A stretch of DNA of 29,062 nucleotides from CAYRHS01 sp964424125. Lineage in GTDB: Bacteria; Actinomycetota; Acidimicrobiia; IMCC26256; JAOSJL01. Location of the stretch: contig CAYRHS010000016.1 in the NCBI GenBank assembly GCA_964424125.1, forward strand, positions 1 through 29,062, in the 5' to 3' direction. The notes beneath the pieces are model-generated. The model was not told the origin of the DNA, made no database searches, and was given only the letters and a program-made list of their open reading frames with translations. The position numbers and the translations under genes are program-made. This document shows positions 1 through 7,244 of the stretch, one piece after another; position 1 is the first letter of the stretch, and the number at the start of each line of letters is the position of its first letter.

Positions 1-1
1 G

Positions 2-73
2 GAGGAGCGATGGCAGGCCGAGTATCTGGCGCGACCGCCCGAAAAGGGGCACCTGCCCAAGGAGGAGCAATGA
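2..73 (+). CDS. 3' end of an unidentified gene
   Basis: Only the last 23 codons are in the window, in the frame that ends at TGA 71-73. The visible tail is charged (ends PPEKGHLPKEEQ) and shows no recognisable motif, so no function is assigned. The stop overlaps the ATG of the next gene (ATGA, 70-73), and the codons for its last residues double as that gene's ribosome binding site (AAGGAGGAGC). This argues that the frame is real and that the two genes are translationally coupled. Confidence 0.6.
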   Translation, partial: EERWQAEYLARPPEKGHLPKEEQ

Positions 74-213
74 CTGGGCACGAGGAAGCTCCGCGAGGCG
101 TCACCCAGCTTTCCGATCCGCGTCGTCACGCCCTGCGTTGGCTCGCGCGCGAGCTCGCCTGGGAGCGGACGCTGACCCGCCTCCGCGAGACCCCCGAGCG
201 CGCCGCGGCCTGA
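70..213 (+). CDS. small basic hypothetical protein (47 aa)
   Basis: This ORF starts at ATG 70 with a strong AAGGAGGAGC Shine-Dalgarno immediately upstream and overlaps the preceding stop by four bases (ATGA). A longer reading from ATG 10 would run through the end of the upstream gene and is less likely. The product is Arg- and Glu-rich, with a probable amphipathic helix over residues 18-42 (RHALRWLARELAWERTLTRL). It has no membrane segment, signal peptide or cysteine. I do not recognise a family. It may be a small partner of the upstream protein. It is convergent with the DUF35 gene, whose stop is 25 bases away. Confidence 0.55.
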   Translation: MTGHEEAPRGVTQLSDPRRHALRWLARELAWERTLTRLRETPERAAA

Positions 214-238
214 GACTCCCGCCGGTCCTCATGTCGGT

Positions 239-673
239 TCAGGACTGGATCCAATGCGGGAGGGTGACGCCGTCGAGTTGGGTGAAGACCACCTCGACCG
301 GCGTCCCGATCTCGATCGTGGCCGGTTCGATCTCGTTGATGGCCCCGTCGGGACCGGTGACGAGGTTGCTCACCATGCGGATCGTCGGGTCCTCGTCGAG
401 CGCGACCACGATGACGTTGTAGGGCGCGAGGTGGGCGTACGCGGGCAGCAGCGGCGGATGGGGCACGACGTACGACCAGATCGTCCCGCGACCGGACGTC
501 CGTTCCCAGGTCACGTCGAGCGAGCGACACGACGGGCACATCGGTCGCGGGGGGAAGCGCCACCGTCCGCAGGACGCGCAGGCCTGCACGAGCAGCTCAC
601 CGCGCGCCGTTCCGCGCCAGAACTCGGCGCCGTCGGGGTCGTCGACGTCGGGGAGCAGGAACTCGGCCTCCAT
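239..673 (-). CDS. DUF35 zinc-ribbon/OB-fold protein, likely partner of the Ltp2-like protein
   Basis: The 144-aa product has the two-part DUF35 layout. An N-terminal helix (EFWRG near residue 20) leads into a rubredoxin-like zinc ribbon with Cys32, Cys35, Cys46 and Cys49, followed by an OB-fold (about 60-140). ATG 671-673 shares one base with the upstream thiolase stop (TGATG), so the pair is translationally coupled. In steroid degradation the DUF35 domain of ChsH2 binds the Ltp2 aldolase and is needed for its activity. Adjacency to an Ltp2-like gene suggests the same kind of partnership here. Unlike ChsH2 it carries no MaoC hydratase domain; the hydratase role may fall to the crotonase of the operon. 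The family call is firm and the partner role is inferred. Confidence 0.88.
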   Translation of the reverse strand: MEAEFLLPDVDDPDGAEFWRGTARGELLVQACASCGRWRFPPRPMCPSCRSLDVTWERTSGRGTIWSYVVPHPPLLPAYAHLAPYNVIVVALDEDPTIRMVSNLVTGPDGAINEIEPATIEIGTPVEVVFTQLDGVTLPHWIQS

Positions 674-1842
674 CACGTGGCCTCCTTGGTGAACAGGACC
701 GCGCTGGTGGGCACGCCCTCGCCCGACGTCACGAGGCTCACCGCCGCGTCGTCGACCTGACTGGTCGAGGTGCCCCGGATCTGGCGCACGCCCTCGAGGA
801 CCAGGTTGAAGCCGTGCACGTACGCCTCCGACATCCCGCCGCCCGAGGTGTTGGTGGGCAGGCGGCCGTCGGGCCACTCGAGCCCCCCGTCCTCGGTGAA
901 GGCGCCGCCGTCTCCGCGTGCGCAGAACCCGTACCCCTCGAGCGAGAGGGGGATCAGCGGGCTGAACGCGTCGTAGAGCTGCGCGACGTCGACGTCGTCG
1001 GGCCGCACGCTCGCCTGGTTCCACAGGAGCTCCGCGCACGTCCACGAGGGGCCGAGCAGCGGATCGTCGTTGTGGTAGTTGGTCATCACCTGGTGCTGCC
1101 GGGGAATCGACTGCGCGAACGCGTGCACGTAGGCGGGGGTTTGGCGCAGGTCGCGTGCTCGTTCCGCGGACGTGACGACCACCGCCAGTGCGCCGTCGGT
1201 CTCGAGGCAGTTGTCGAACAGGCAGAGCGGCTCGGAGATCCAGCGCGCCTCCATGTACTCGTCGCGCGTCAGGGTTCGATCGTGCATCGTGGCTGCGGGG
1301 TTCCGGTTGGCGTGCTTGCGGAACGCGAGCGCCACGTTGGCGAGGTGGTCGCGCGTGGAACCGAACTCGTGCATGTGCCGACGAGCGAGCATCGCCACCT
1401 CGTCGACCGGCCGCACCATCCCCCAGGGGCGGCTCCACTGCCAGTGCCCGGCCACGACCCGACGCGCCTGCGCCCACGGGCGGCTCGCCTTCGCGGCTCG
1501 CTTGCGCGCCCGCCACGCGACCGCGACGTCACACTGGCCGGTGGCGACGGCCATCGCGGCCTGACCGACGACCGCGCAGCCGGCGCCACCGCCGTAGCCG
1601 ACCTGGCTGAAGAACGTGATGTCGCCGAGGCCGACGTTGCGGGCCACCTCGACCTCCCGGCCTTCCTCCCAGTTGAAGCTGGCCAGGCCGTCGACCTCAG
1701 CGGGCGAGAGGCCCGCGTCGTCGATGGCCGCGGAGATCGCGCGGCACGCGAGCGTCAGCTCCGAGTCGGCCAGGCCCTTGCCGAACTCGGTCTGGCCGAT
1801 CCCGACGACCGCGGTCCGGTCCCGGAGTGGCACGCTCACCAT
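673..1842 (-). CDS. ltp2: Ltp2-like thiolase-fold protein (probable acyl-CoA retro-aldolase)
   Basis: The 389-aa product matches mycobacterial Ltp2 in length (386 aa as recalled) and along its whole sequence: AVVGIGQTEF at the N-terminus, YGGGAGC near residue 83, EPLCLFDNCLETDGA, DVAQLYDAF (Tyr290), NTSGGGMSEAYVHG (Tyr341, His343) and a GVPTS tail. The thiolase nucleophile cysteine site is occupied by Tyr/Gly, and tyrosines stand where Ltp2 uses tyrosines for retro-aldol cleavage. An aldolase therefore fits better than a thiolase. The substrate would be a beta-hydroxyacyl-CoA, possibly a shortened steroid side chain. The start is ATG 1842; GTG 1839 would give a GTGA overlap and is equally plausible. 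It overlaps the crotonase stop and the DUF35 start. Exact substrate is unknown. Confidence 0.85.
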   Translation of the reverse strand: MVSVPLRDRTAVVGIGQTEFGKGLADSELTLACRAISAAIDDAGLSPAEVDGLASFNWEEGREVEVARNVGLGDITFFSQVGYGGGAGCAVVGQAAMAVATGQCDVAVAWRARKRAAKASRPWAQARRVVAGHWQWSRPWGMVRPVDEVAMLARRHMHEFGSTRDHLANVALAFRKHANRNPAATMHDRTLTRDEYMEARWISEPLCLFDNCLETDGALAVVVTSAERARDLRQTPAYVHAFAQSIPRQHQVMTNYHNDDPLLGPSWTCAELLWNQASVRPDDVDVAQLYDAFSPLIPLSLEGYGFCARGDGGAFTEDGGLEWPDGRLPTNTSGGGMSEAYVHGFNLVLEGVRQIRGTSTSQVDDAAVSLVTSGEGVPTSAVLFTKEAT

Positions 1843-2663
1843 CCCTTGAACTCCGGGTCGCGGCGTTCCATGAACGCGGTCATGCCCTCCGCGACGTCGT
1901 GGGTGCCGAAGTTGAGCTCGACGGCCCAGGCCTCCTCCTCCAGCGAGGTCCGACGATCGACGTCGAGGGAGCGGTTCACCATCCACTTGGCGAGCGAGAG
2001 CGCCTTCGTCGGCCCGCGCGCCAGGCGCTCGGCCCATTCGCGCGTCGTGTCGGCGAGCTGGGCGCGGGGCACGACGCGGTTCACGAGCCCGAGCGCCAGG
2101 GCCTCCTCGGCTGGGATGTCGTCCCCGAAGAACAAGAGCTCCTTGGCCTTCTGGAGGCCGACGATCCGCGGCAGCAGGTAGGCCCCGCCACCGTCGGGCA
2201 CGAGACCGCGGCGGACGAACACCTCGATGAACTTGGCTTCCTCGGCCGCGATCACGAGGTCGCACGCGAAGGCGAGGTGCGCCCCGATGCCCGCCGCCGT
2301 GCCGTTCACGGCGGCGACGACGGGCTTCTCGCAGTCGAGCACCGCCGCCACGAGCCGCTGCGCACCGGTGCGCAGCATCCGGGCGACATCGCCCACTGCC
2401 CGATCCGGTGCGCCCTCGGGCCGGGCCTCGGCCTCGGGGCGGGGGGCGCGGAGATCGGCGCCAGGACAGAACATCTTGTCGCCCGCGGCGGTGAGGACGA
2501 CGGCCCGGACACCGAGGTCGCCACCGGCGTCGTCGAGCAGGTCGATGAGCAGGTCGCGCTGGTCGGGTGTGAGCGCGTTCCCGGAGTCGGGTCGGTTGAG
2601 CGTGAGCCAGAGAACTCCGTGTTCGACACTGCGCAGGATCGTGTCTTCGACCGCTTCGGCCAC
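1836..2663 (-). CDS. crotonase-family enzyme, PaaG-like active site
   Basis: The 275-aa product has the crotonase fold with the oxyanion-hole segments FCPGADLR (66-72) and AAGIGAHLA (123-131). Both hydratase glutamates are absent: the Glu144 position is His129 and the Glu164 position is Phe149. The segment RRGLVPDGGGAYLLPR instead keeps an aspartate (Asp157), as in the isomerase PaaG (GLIPDCGG). This suggests enoyl-CoA isomerisation or related chemistry, although context would also suit a hydratase step before the Ltp2-like aldolase. GTG 2663 lies two bases after the upstream TAA, with a GGAAGAGGAG binding site inside the end of that gene. Alternative: an atypical hydratase. Confidence 0.88.
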   Translation of the reverse strand: MAEAVEDTILRSVEHGVLWLTLNRPDSGNALTPDQRDLLIDLLDDAGGDLGVRAVVLTAAGDKMFCPGADLRAPRPEAEARPEGAPDRAVGDVARMLRTGAQRLVAAVLDCEKPVVAAVNGTAAGIGAHLAFACDLVIAAEEAKFIEVFVRRGLVPDGGGAYLLPRIVGLQKAKELLFFGDDIPAEEALALGLVNRVVPRAQLADTTREWAERLARGPTKALSLAKWMVNRSLDVDRRTSLEEEAWAVELNFGTHDVAEGMTAFMERRDPEFKGW

Positions 2664-2665
2664 CG

Positions 2666-4846
2666 TTACTCCTCTTCCTCCGATGCCTCTCGGCGCACGA
2701 CGAGCGCGTCGAGCGCGACCGCGCCGCGAGGCTTCACCACGAGCGGGTTGATGTCGAGCTCGGCGACGTCGCCGCCGAGGTCCAGTCCGATCCGCTGGAC
2801 GGCCAGGATCACGTCGAGGAGCGCGTCCAGGTCCGCGGGCTTGCGGCCACGCGCACCCTCGAGCAGCGGGAACCCCGCGAGCTCGCGCACCATGCGTTCG
2901 GCCTCGTCACGGCTGAACGGGGGGACCCGGTGGCTCACGTCGCCGAGGACCTCGACGAAGATGCCGCCCAGGCCGACGGTGACCACGGGGCCGAACAGCG
3001 GGTCCTGCGAGAGGCCGACGATGGTTTCGACGCCGCCGCGGACCAACTGCGACACCAGCACCCCTTCGACGTCGGCGTCGCGGTCGACGCGCTCGGCCCG
3101 GTCCAGGAGGTCGCGGAAGGTGCTGCGAACCGCCGTGACTGTGTCGACGCCCACCTCGACGAGCCCGGCGTCGCTCTTGTGGAGCAGGTCGGGCGAGCTC
3201 ACCTTCATCACCACCGGGAGGCCGATGCGATTCGCCGCCTCGACGGCCTCCTTGACCGAGCCGCAGAGGACCTCGCGTGGCGAGCGGATGCCGTAGGCGG
3301 CCAGGAGACGTTTGGACGCGTGCTCGGAGAGGGCCGTGCCGGGAGCAGCGCGGCGGAGGACCCGGCGCGCCTTGGCCGCGCCGGGTCCTGGGGACGTCGG
3401 GACCGTGTCGAACGGCGATCGGTAGCGGTCGGCGAACTCCCAGTAGTCGAGATACGCCCGGACGGCCGTGACGCAGTTCTGGAACGTGCGGAACACCGGT
3501 ACCTGCGACGGAAGCAGGATGTCGGTGTACGGACGCTCCGTGCCGACGGGAGAGCCCCACACCACGAAGATCGGCTTGTCGGTGGTCGCCGCGACCTCGA
3601 CCAGGTCGCGGGCCATCGGCTCGCTCATCGACTGGAGCGCGCCCGTGATCGGAACGACGAGGACGTCGCAGTTCGGGTCTGCGAGCACGAGCTCCAGGAT
3701 CTTGCGCCCCGCCGGGGTCATCACGGGGGGGCCGCCGCAGTCGACGGGGTTCGAGACGCGGAGGTACTCGGGGATGAGGCCGTCGTGCAGCGCGCGCTGG
3801 GTCGCCTTCGTCAGCGCGGGGAGCCGCAACCCGGCCGCCGCGGCCATGTCGGCCATGTGAGCCCCGGTCCCGCCCGAGATCGCGTAGATGACCACGTTGT
3901 CGCCCGCGGGGGGCTTCGTGCGGGCAAACGCGGCGGAGACGTCGAGGAGCTCGTCGAGGCCGTCGACGCGGGTGATCCCGAACTGGCGGAACACCGCGGA
4001 GACGACGTCGTCGGCGCCGGTGAGATGGCCGGTGTGGGCCATGGCCATCGACTGGCCCTCGTCGGTCCGACCGACCTTGACGACCACCATCGGCTTCTTC
4101 AGGCGGGCGGCGTGGTCCGCGGCCAGCATGAGCGTGCGCCCGTCCTTGAACCCCTCGATGTAGGCGGCGATGACGCCCACCTCGGGCTGGTCGGCGAAGT
4201 AGCGGGCGAAGTCGGCGAACTCGAGGTCGACCTCGTTGCCGGTCGGCGCCCAGTGACTGAGGCGGATCCCGATCTCCTGGCCCTGGAAGACGGGGCGACC
4301 CTGGTGCCCGCTCTGGGTGATGAGCGCGATCGACCGGCCGGGGAGCGACTCGTCGAACTCGCTGAACGCGTTCAGGTTCGTGTTCGGGCCGAGCAGGCGC
4401 GTGGTCCCGGAGTCCACGAGCTTCTCGAGGCGCGCCTCCAGCTCCTCGCCCGCGCCGCCCACCTCCGAGAACCCGGCCGCGAAGATCACCGCGAACGCGG
4501 CGCCCTTCTCGAGGACCTCCTCGAAGCTGTCGACCGCAGCTCCGGTGAGGATCACGGCGAGGTCGACCCCGTCGGGGACGTCGACGATGGTGGGATAGCA
4601 GCGTTCGCCCACCACCACCTCGTACTTCGGGTGCACGGGGTAGAGGCGCGCACCGTGGCGGTCCGCCCACTCCTTGATGCGGCGGGTCATCACGGTGTTG
4701 GGCTTGCGCGAGGACTCCGACGCGCCGATGACCGCCACCGTGCGGGGGTGCAGGAACGTGTCGAGGTCGACGTCGCGGAGTCGCAACGGCCGCCCGCTCA
4801 CGTCGAGGCCTTCGGCGGCGGTGGGGGGGTGTGAACGGCGGGGCAT
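2666..4846 (-). CDS. NDP-forming acyl-CoA synthetase (ACD family, fused alpha-beta)
   Basis: The 726-aa product has a CoA-binding Rossmann domain (about 28-125, VAVIGASESSRKPN), a succinyl-CoA-ligase-like domain (about 170-330), and a C-terminal ATP-grasp domain (about 505-726, with LPVVMKVSSPDLLHKSDAGLV and ELDINPLVV). His271 in AHTGHLTGAD sits at the position expected for the phospho-histidine. Family members make or break acyl-CoA with ADP or GDP formation, using acids from acetate to longer chains; the substrate cannot be read from sequence. It is the first gene of a four-gene operon and has GGAG five bases before ATG 4846. As the only ligase of the operon it presumably activates the acid that the crotonase and Ltp2-like enzymes then process. 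Confidence 0.85.
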   Translation of the reverse strand: MPRRSHPPTAAEGLDVSGRPLRLRDVDLDTFLHPRTVAVIGASESSRKPNTVMTRRIKEWADRHGARLYPVHPKYEVVVGERCYPTIVDVPDGVDLAVILTGAAVDSFEEVLEKGAAFAVIFAAGFSEVGGAGEELEARLEKLVDSGTTRLLGPNTNLNAFSEFDESLPGRSIALITQSGHQGRPVFQGQEIGIRLSHWAPTGNEVDLEFADFARYFADQPEVGVIAAYIEGFKDGRTLMLAADHAARLKKPMVVVKVGRTDEGQSMAMAHTGHLTGADDVVSAVFRQFGITRVDGLDELLDVSAAFARTKPPAGDNVVIYAISGGTGAHMADMAAAAGLRLPALTKATQRALHDGLIPEYLRVSNPVDCGGPPVMTPAGRKILELVLADPNCDVLVVPITGALQSMSEPMARDLVEVAATTDKPIFVVWGSPVGTERPYTDILLPSQVPVFRTFQNCVTAVRAYLDYWEFADRYRSPFDTVPTSPGPGAAKARRVLRRAAPGTALSEHASKRLLAAYGIRSPREVLCGSVKEAVEAANRIGLPVVMKVSSPDLLHKSDAGLVEVGVDTVTAVRSTFRDLLDRAERVDRDADVEGVLVSQLVRGGVETIVGLSQDPLFGPVVTVGLGGIFVEVLGDVSHRVPPFSRDEAERMVRELAGFPLLEGARGRKPADLDALLDVILAVQRIGLDLGGDVAELDINPLVVKPRGAVALDALVVRREASEEEE

Positions 4847-4878
4847 CGCGGCTCCGGACGGGGTCGGGCGGCCAAGTA

Positions 4879-4892
4879 TGACGTCTGCGTCA
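4879..4892. promoter_or_regulatory. inverted repeat operator candidate upstream of the acyl-CoA synthetase operon
   Basis: TGACG-TCTG-CGTCA is a perfect 5-bp inverted repeat with a 4-bp spacer, 33 bp upstream of the synthetase ATG (4846, minus). The minus-strand sequence just downstream, CATACT, resembles a -10 box, so a bound protein would cover the promoter. The form is typical of TetR-type operators. The cognate regulator is not identified. Confidence 0.45.
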
Positions 4893-4913
4893 GAAAACGG
4901 GCGAGTCGCCTTC

Positions 4914-4938
4914 GGCGCCCCGGGTGTCGGCGGGCGCC
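4914..4938 (-). terminator. possible stem-loop after the two-TM gene
   Basis: GGCGCCC (4914-4920) and GGGCGCC (4932-4938) form a 7-bp GC stem with an 11-base loop, 15 bases beyond the stop of the minus-strand gene at 4953. There is no T-tract, and GC-rich background makes chance pairing fairly likely. Confidence 0.3.
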
Positions 4939-4952
4939 CCGGCCCGGGGTGC

Positions 4953-5222
4953 TCAGGCGTGGAGCGCGGCGCGATGCACTTTGGGGCGGACGGTCGCGAT
5001 GTAGACGAGCGCGAGCAGCAGCCCGATGGGGGAGAGGAAGAGGCCGACGGCGAGGAGCGCGATCCACGTGGCGCGACTCTGGCCGACCGCGTCCCAGGCG
5101 GCGTCGGGCGCGCGGGCGGCGTGGACGATCGCCCAGATCGGGAGCCCGAACCCGACGATGGTGAGGCCCAGGACCACGAGCACGAGCAGGAGCTCGGTGG
5201 GACCGATGTTCGCCAGTGTCAC
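4953..5222 (-). CDS. small two-TM membrane protein
   Basis: The 89-aa product has two hydrophobic segments (about 10-34 and 52-74). These are separated by a short soluble loop with ARAPDAAWDAVGQSRATW, and the protein ends in a basic tail (VRPKVHR). The layout recalls small actinobacterial PLDc_N/DUF2516-like membrane proteins, in which a tryptophan precedes the second segment and a VRPK-like motif closes it. No enzymatic motif is visible. The start is GTG 5222 because no ATG is in frame upstream. It is divergent from the FAD reductase across about 90 bp. Function unknown. Confidence 0.7.
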   Translation of the reverse strand: MTLANIGPTELLLVLVVLGLTIVGFGLPIWAIVHAARAPDAAWDAVGQSRATWIALLAVGLFLSPIGLLLALVYIATVRPKVHRAALHA

Positions 5223-5271
5223 CTCGCCATCATGTCAGGGCGCGTCGAGACGGTCGTCTTCCGGGCTGCGT

Positions 5272-5307
5272 TAGCCTGCCGCCGTCCTGCCCCCGCTCGC
5301 CGAGGAG
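5272..5307 (+). promoter_or_regulatory. putative -10 box and ribosome binding site of the FAD reductase
   Basis: TAGCCT at 5272-5277 resembles the TAnnnT -10 element seen before several genes of this window. About 30 bases further on, GAGGAG (5302-5307) lies six bases before CTG 5314. No ATG, GTG or TTG occurs in that frame between the stop at 5272 and GTG 5344. The Shine-Dalgarno position therefore supports CTG 5314 as start. Confidence 0.45.
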
Positions 5308-5313
5308 CGAACA

Positions 5314-6543
5314 CTGGGAAGCGACCTCGAGTCCGTCGTCGTCGTGGGAGCATCACTCGCCGGGTTGCGAGCGGCGGAGACGCTTCGCACCCTCGGCCAC
5401 GACGGGCGGATCGTGATGATCGGCGAGGAGCCGCACCGGCCCTACGACCGGCCGCCACTCTCCAAGGAGGTGCTGGCGGGAGCGTGGCCGCCCGAGCGCA
5501 CGGCGCTGCGCGACGAGCCGGGGTTCGACGGTCTCGGCCTCGACTGGCGGTTGGGGCGGCGAGCCGTTGGCCTCGACGTCGATGCTCGGGTGGTCGAGCT
5601 CGACGACGGCGAACGGATCGTTGGGGATCGGATCGTCGTCGCGACGGGGGCCTCGCCGAGGCAGCTGCCCGACACGCCCCCGCTCGACGGGATCTTCACG
5701 CTGCGGACGGTCGACGACGCGCGCGCGATCGAGGCTCGGTTGCGTGACGATCCGAAGGTCGTCGTGGTCGGCGCCGGCTTCATCGGTTCGGAGGTCGCGG
5801 CGACGTGCGCGGGCCGTGGCCTCACGGTCACCGTGCTCGAGGCGCTGCCCGTCCCGCTGGAACGTGTGCTGGGCCCGGCGATGGGCGGGGCCGTCGCCGC
5901 GCTCCACCATCGAAACGGTGTCGATCTTCGGTGCGGCGTCGGGGTCGCGGGCTTCGAGGGCGAGAGCCGTGTCGAGCGCGTCCGGCTGGCCGACGGCGAC
6001 GCCGTCGACGCCGACCTGGTGGTGGTCGGCATCGGCGTGGTGCCCAACACGGCGTGGCTGGAAGGTTCGGGGCTCGATCTCGCCGACGGCGTCGTCTGTG
6101 ACGAGACGAGCCTGGCCGCGCCGGGGATCGTCGCGGCAGGTGACGTGAGCCGGTGGTCGAACCCACTCTTCGACGAGCAGATGCGGGTGGAGCACTGGAC
6201 CAACGCAGCCGAGCAGGGGATGTACGTGGGCCGTCGCGTGCTCGCCGCACCGGACGTCTCGGTGGATCCGTACGCGCCGGTCCCGTTCTTCTGGTCGGAC
6301 CAGTACGACGTGAAGATCCAGTTCGCCGGGCACGTCGCGCCCGGGGACCGGATCGAGGTCGTCCACGGAGACCCGGAGGCGCATCGCTTCGTGGCCGTCT
6401 ACGGTCGGGGGGATCGCGTGGTCGGCGCACTCGCGCTCTCGATGCCGCGCGAGCTCATGGCCTACCGGCGCCTGATCGCGGGGCGGGCGAGCTGGGCGGA
6501 GGCACTGGACCACGCGAACCGGACGGCGAAGGCGGAGACGTGA
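5314..6543 (+). CDS. FAD-dependent ferredoxin/NAD(P) reductase (BphA4-type), probable CTG start
   Basis: The frame encodes a two-dinucleotide-fold reductase of about 409 aa: VVVVGASLAG (FAD), RPYDRPPLSKEVL, VVATGASPRQLP, VVVVGAGFIGSEVAA (NAD), the IVAAGDVSRW FAD motif and a C-terminal reductase domain. Such enzymes pass electrons from NAD(P)H to a ferredoxin that feeds a P450 or Rieske oxygenase; both oxygenase types occur downstream, so a role there is plausible but inferred. The first canonical start, GTG 5344, would delete the first beta strand (VVVV) of the FAD fold. CTG 5314 with GAGGAG six bases upstream restores it and gives normal family length. It is followed two bases later by a crotonase gene. 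Function is confident; the start is less so. Confidence 0.85.
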   Translation: MGSDLESVVVVGASLAGLRAAETLRTLGHDGRIVMIGEEPHRPYDRPPLSKEVLAGAWPPERTALRDEPGFDGLGLDWRLGRRAVGLDVDARVVELDDGERIVGDRIVVATGASPRQLPDTPPLDGIFTLRTVDDARAIEARLRDDPKVVVVGAGFIGSEVAATCAGRGLTVTVLEALPVPLERVLGPAMGGAVAALHHRNGVDLRCGVGVAGFEGESRVERVRLADGDAVDADLVVVGIGVVPNTAWLEGSGLDLADGVVCDETSLAAPGIVAAGDVSRWSNPLFDEQMRVEHWTNAAEQGMYVGRRVLAAPDVSVDPYAPVPFFWSDQYDVKIQFAGHVAPGDRIEVVHGDPEAHRFVAVYGRGDRVVGALALSMPRELMAYRRLIAGRASWAEALDHANRTAKAET

Positions 6544-6545
6544 CC

Positions 6546-7223
6546 ATGGCGGAGCGGTTCACGAGCGTCAGTGAGCCGGTCGACGGTGTGGTCACGCTCA
6601 CGCTGAAGCGTCCCGAGAAGCGGAACGCGCTCTCGATCGCGGTGCGGGACGAGGCCACCAACACGCTCGGGCACCTCCAGCGCAACCCCCACGTGAAGGT
6701 GGTCGTCGTCACCGGGGCGGGGGACGTCTTCTCGGCCGGGTTCGATCTCGACGAGTTCCAGAGGATAAACGACCCCGAGTTCGCCGATCGGTTGTGGACC
6801 TCGAGCGACCGCTTCCACCGCGCCTTCCTCGACTTCCCGCTGCCGACCGTCGCGGCCGTGAACGGGCCGGCCATTGCCGGCGGGTTCGACCTCGCCGTCA
6901 TGTGCGACCTACGGGTCGCGGTCGAATCCGCCTACTTCGAGCACCCGGAGCACACCTTCACCGAGGTCGTCTTCGGCCCGCTCCACGACCTCGTGGGCGG
7001 AGCCGTGGCGCGCGAGCTCGTCTTCACCGGCCGGCGGGTCGACGCGCGCGAGGCGCTCGCGCTCCGGCTCGTGTCCCGCGTGACTCCGGACGGGGAGCTC
7101 GACGACGCGGTGCAGGGGATCACCGATCGGATCATCCGCGCACCCAGGGGGATCCTCCAGCGCATGAAGGCCAAGGTGATTCGCCGCGCCGGGATCACCG
7201 CGGGCGGCACGCTCGATCTCTGA
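6546..7223 (+). CDS. short crotonase-family protein
   Basis: The 225-aa product is shorter than the usual 255-265 aa. It has the oxyanion elements FSAGFDLDEF (62-71) and AIAGGFDLAVMCDLR (109-123). The first hydratase glutamate is Asp115; the second seems kept as Glu135 (FEHPE). The following loop (HTFTEVVFGPLHDLVGG) differs from the usual P-G-A-G-G turn, so catalysis may be altered. The C-terminal helical domain is cut short, ending after FTGRRVDAREALALRLVSRV and a brief tail. The ATG is two bases after the reductase stop, with GGAG eight bases upstream, so the two are probably co-transcribed. Substrate unknown. Confidence 0.82.
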   Translation: MAERFTSVSEPVDGVVTLTLKRPEKRNALSIAVRDEATNTLGHLQRNPHVKVVVVTGAGDVFSAGFDLDEFQRINDPEFADRLWTSSDRFHRAFLDFPLPTVAAVNGPAIAGGFDLAVMCDLRVAVESAYFEHPEHTFTEVVFGPLHDLVGGAVARELVFTGRRVDAREALALRLVSRVTPDGELDDAVQGITDRIIRAPRGILQRMKAKVIRRAGITAGGTLDL

Positions 7224-7244
7224 GCAGGACGGCGATCCGACACC

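Noticed and set aside
239..1516. Long minus-strand reading joining the DUF35 frame to upstream sequence
   Set aside because: The part before ATG 673 is the Ltp2-like gene in another frame and is Arg/Ala/Pro-rich; TGATG coupling at 671-675 marks the true start.
4939..4949. Near-palindrome CCGGCCCGGGG after the two-TM gene as an operator
   Set aside because: Composed only of G and C, not a clean inverted repeat, and expected by chance in this background.
5957..6513. Long ORFs antisense to the FAD reductase
   Set aside because: They show only the skewed Arg/Pro/His composition of shadow frames in GC-rich DNA and no motif.
5344..6543. GTG 5344 as the start of the FAD reductase
   Set aside because: It would begin at the glycine-rich loop and remove the beta strand VVVV that every FAD Rossmann fold needs; CTG 5314 has a well-placed binding site.
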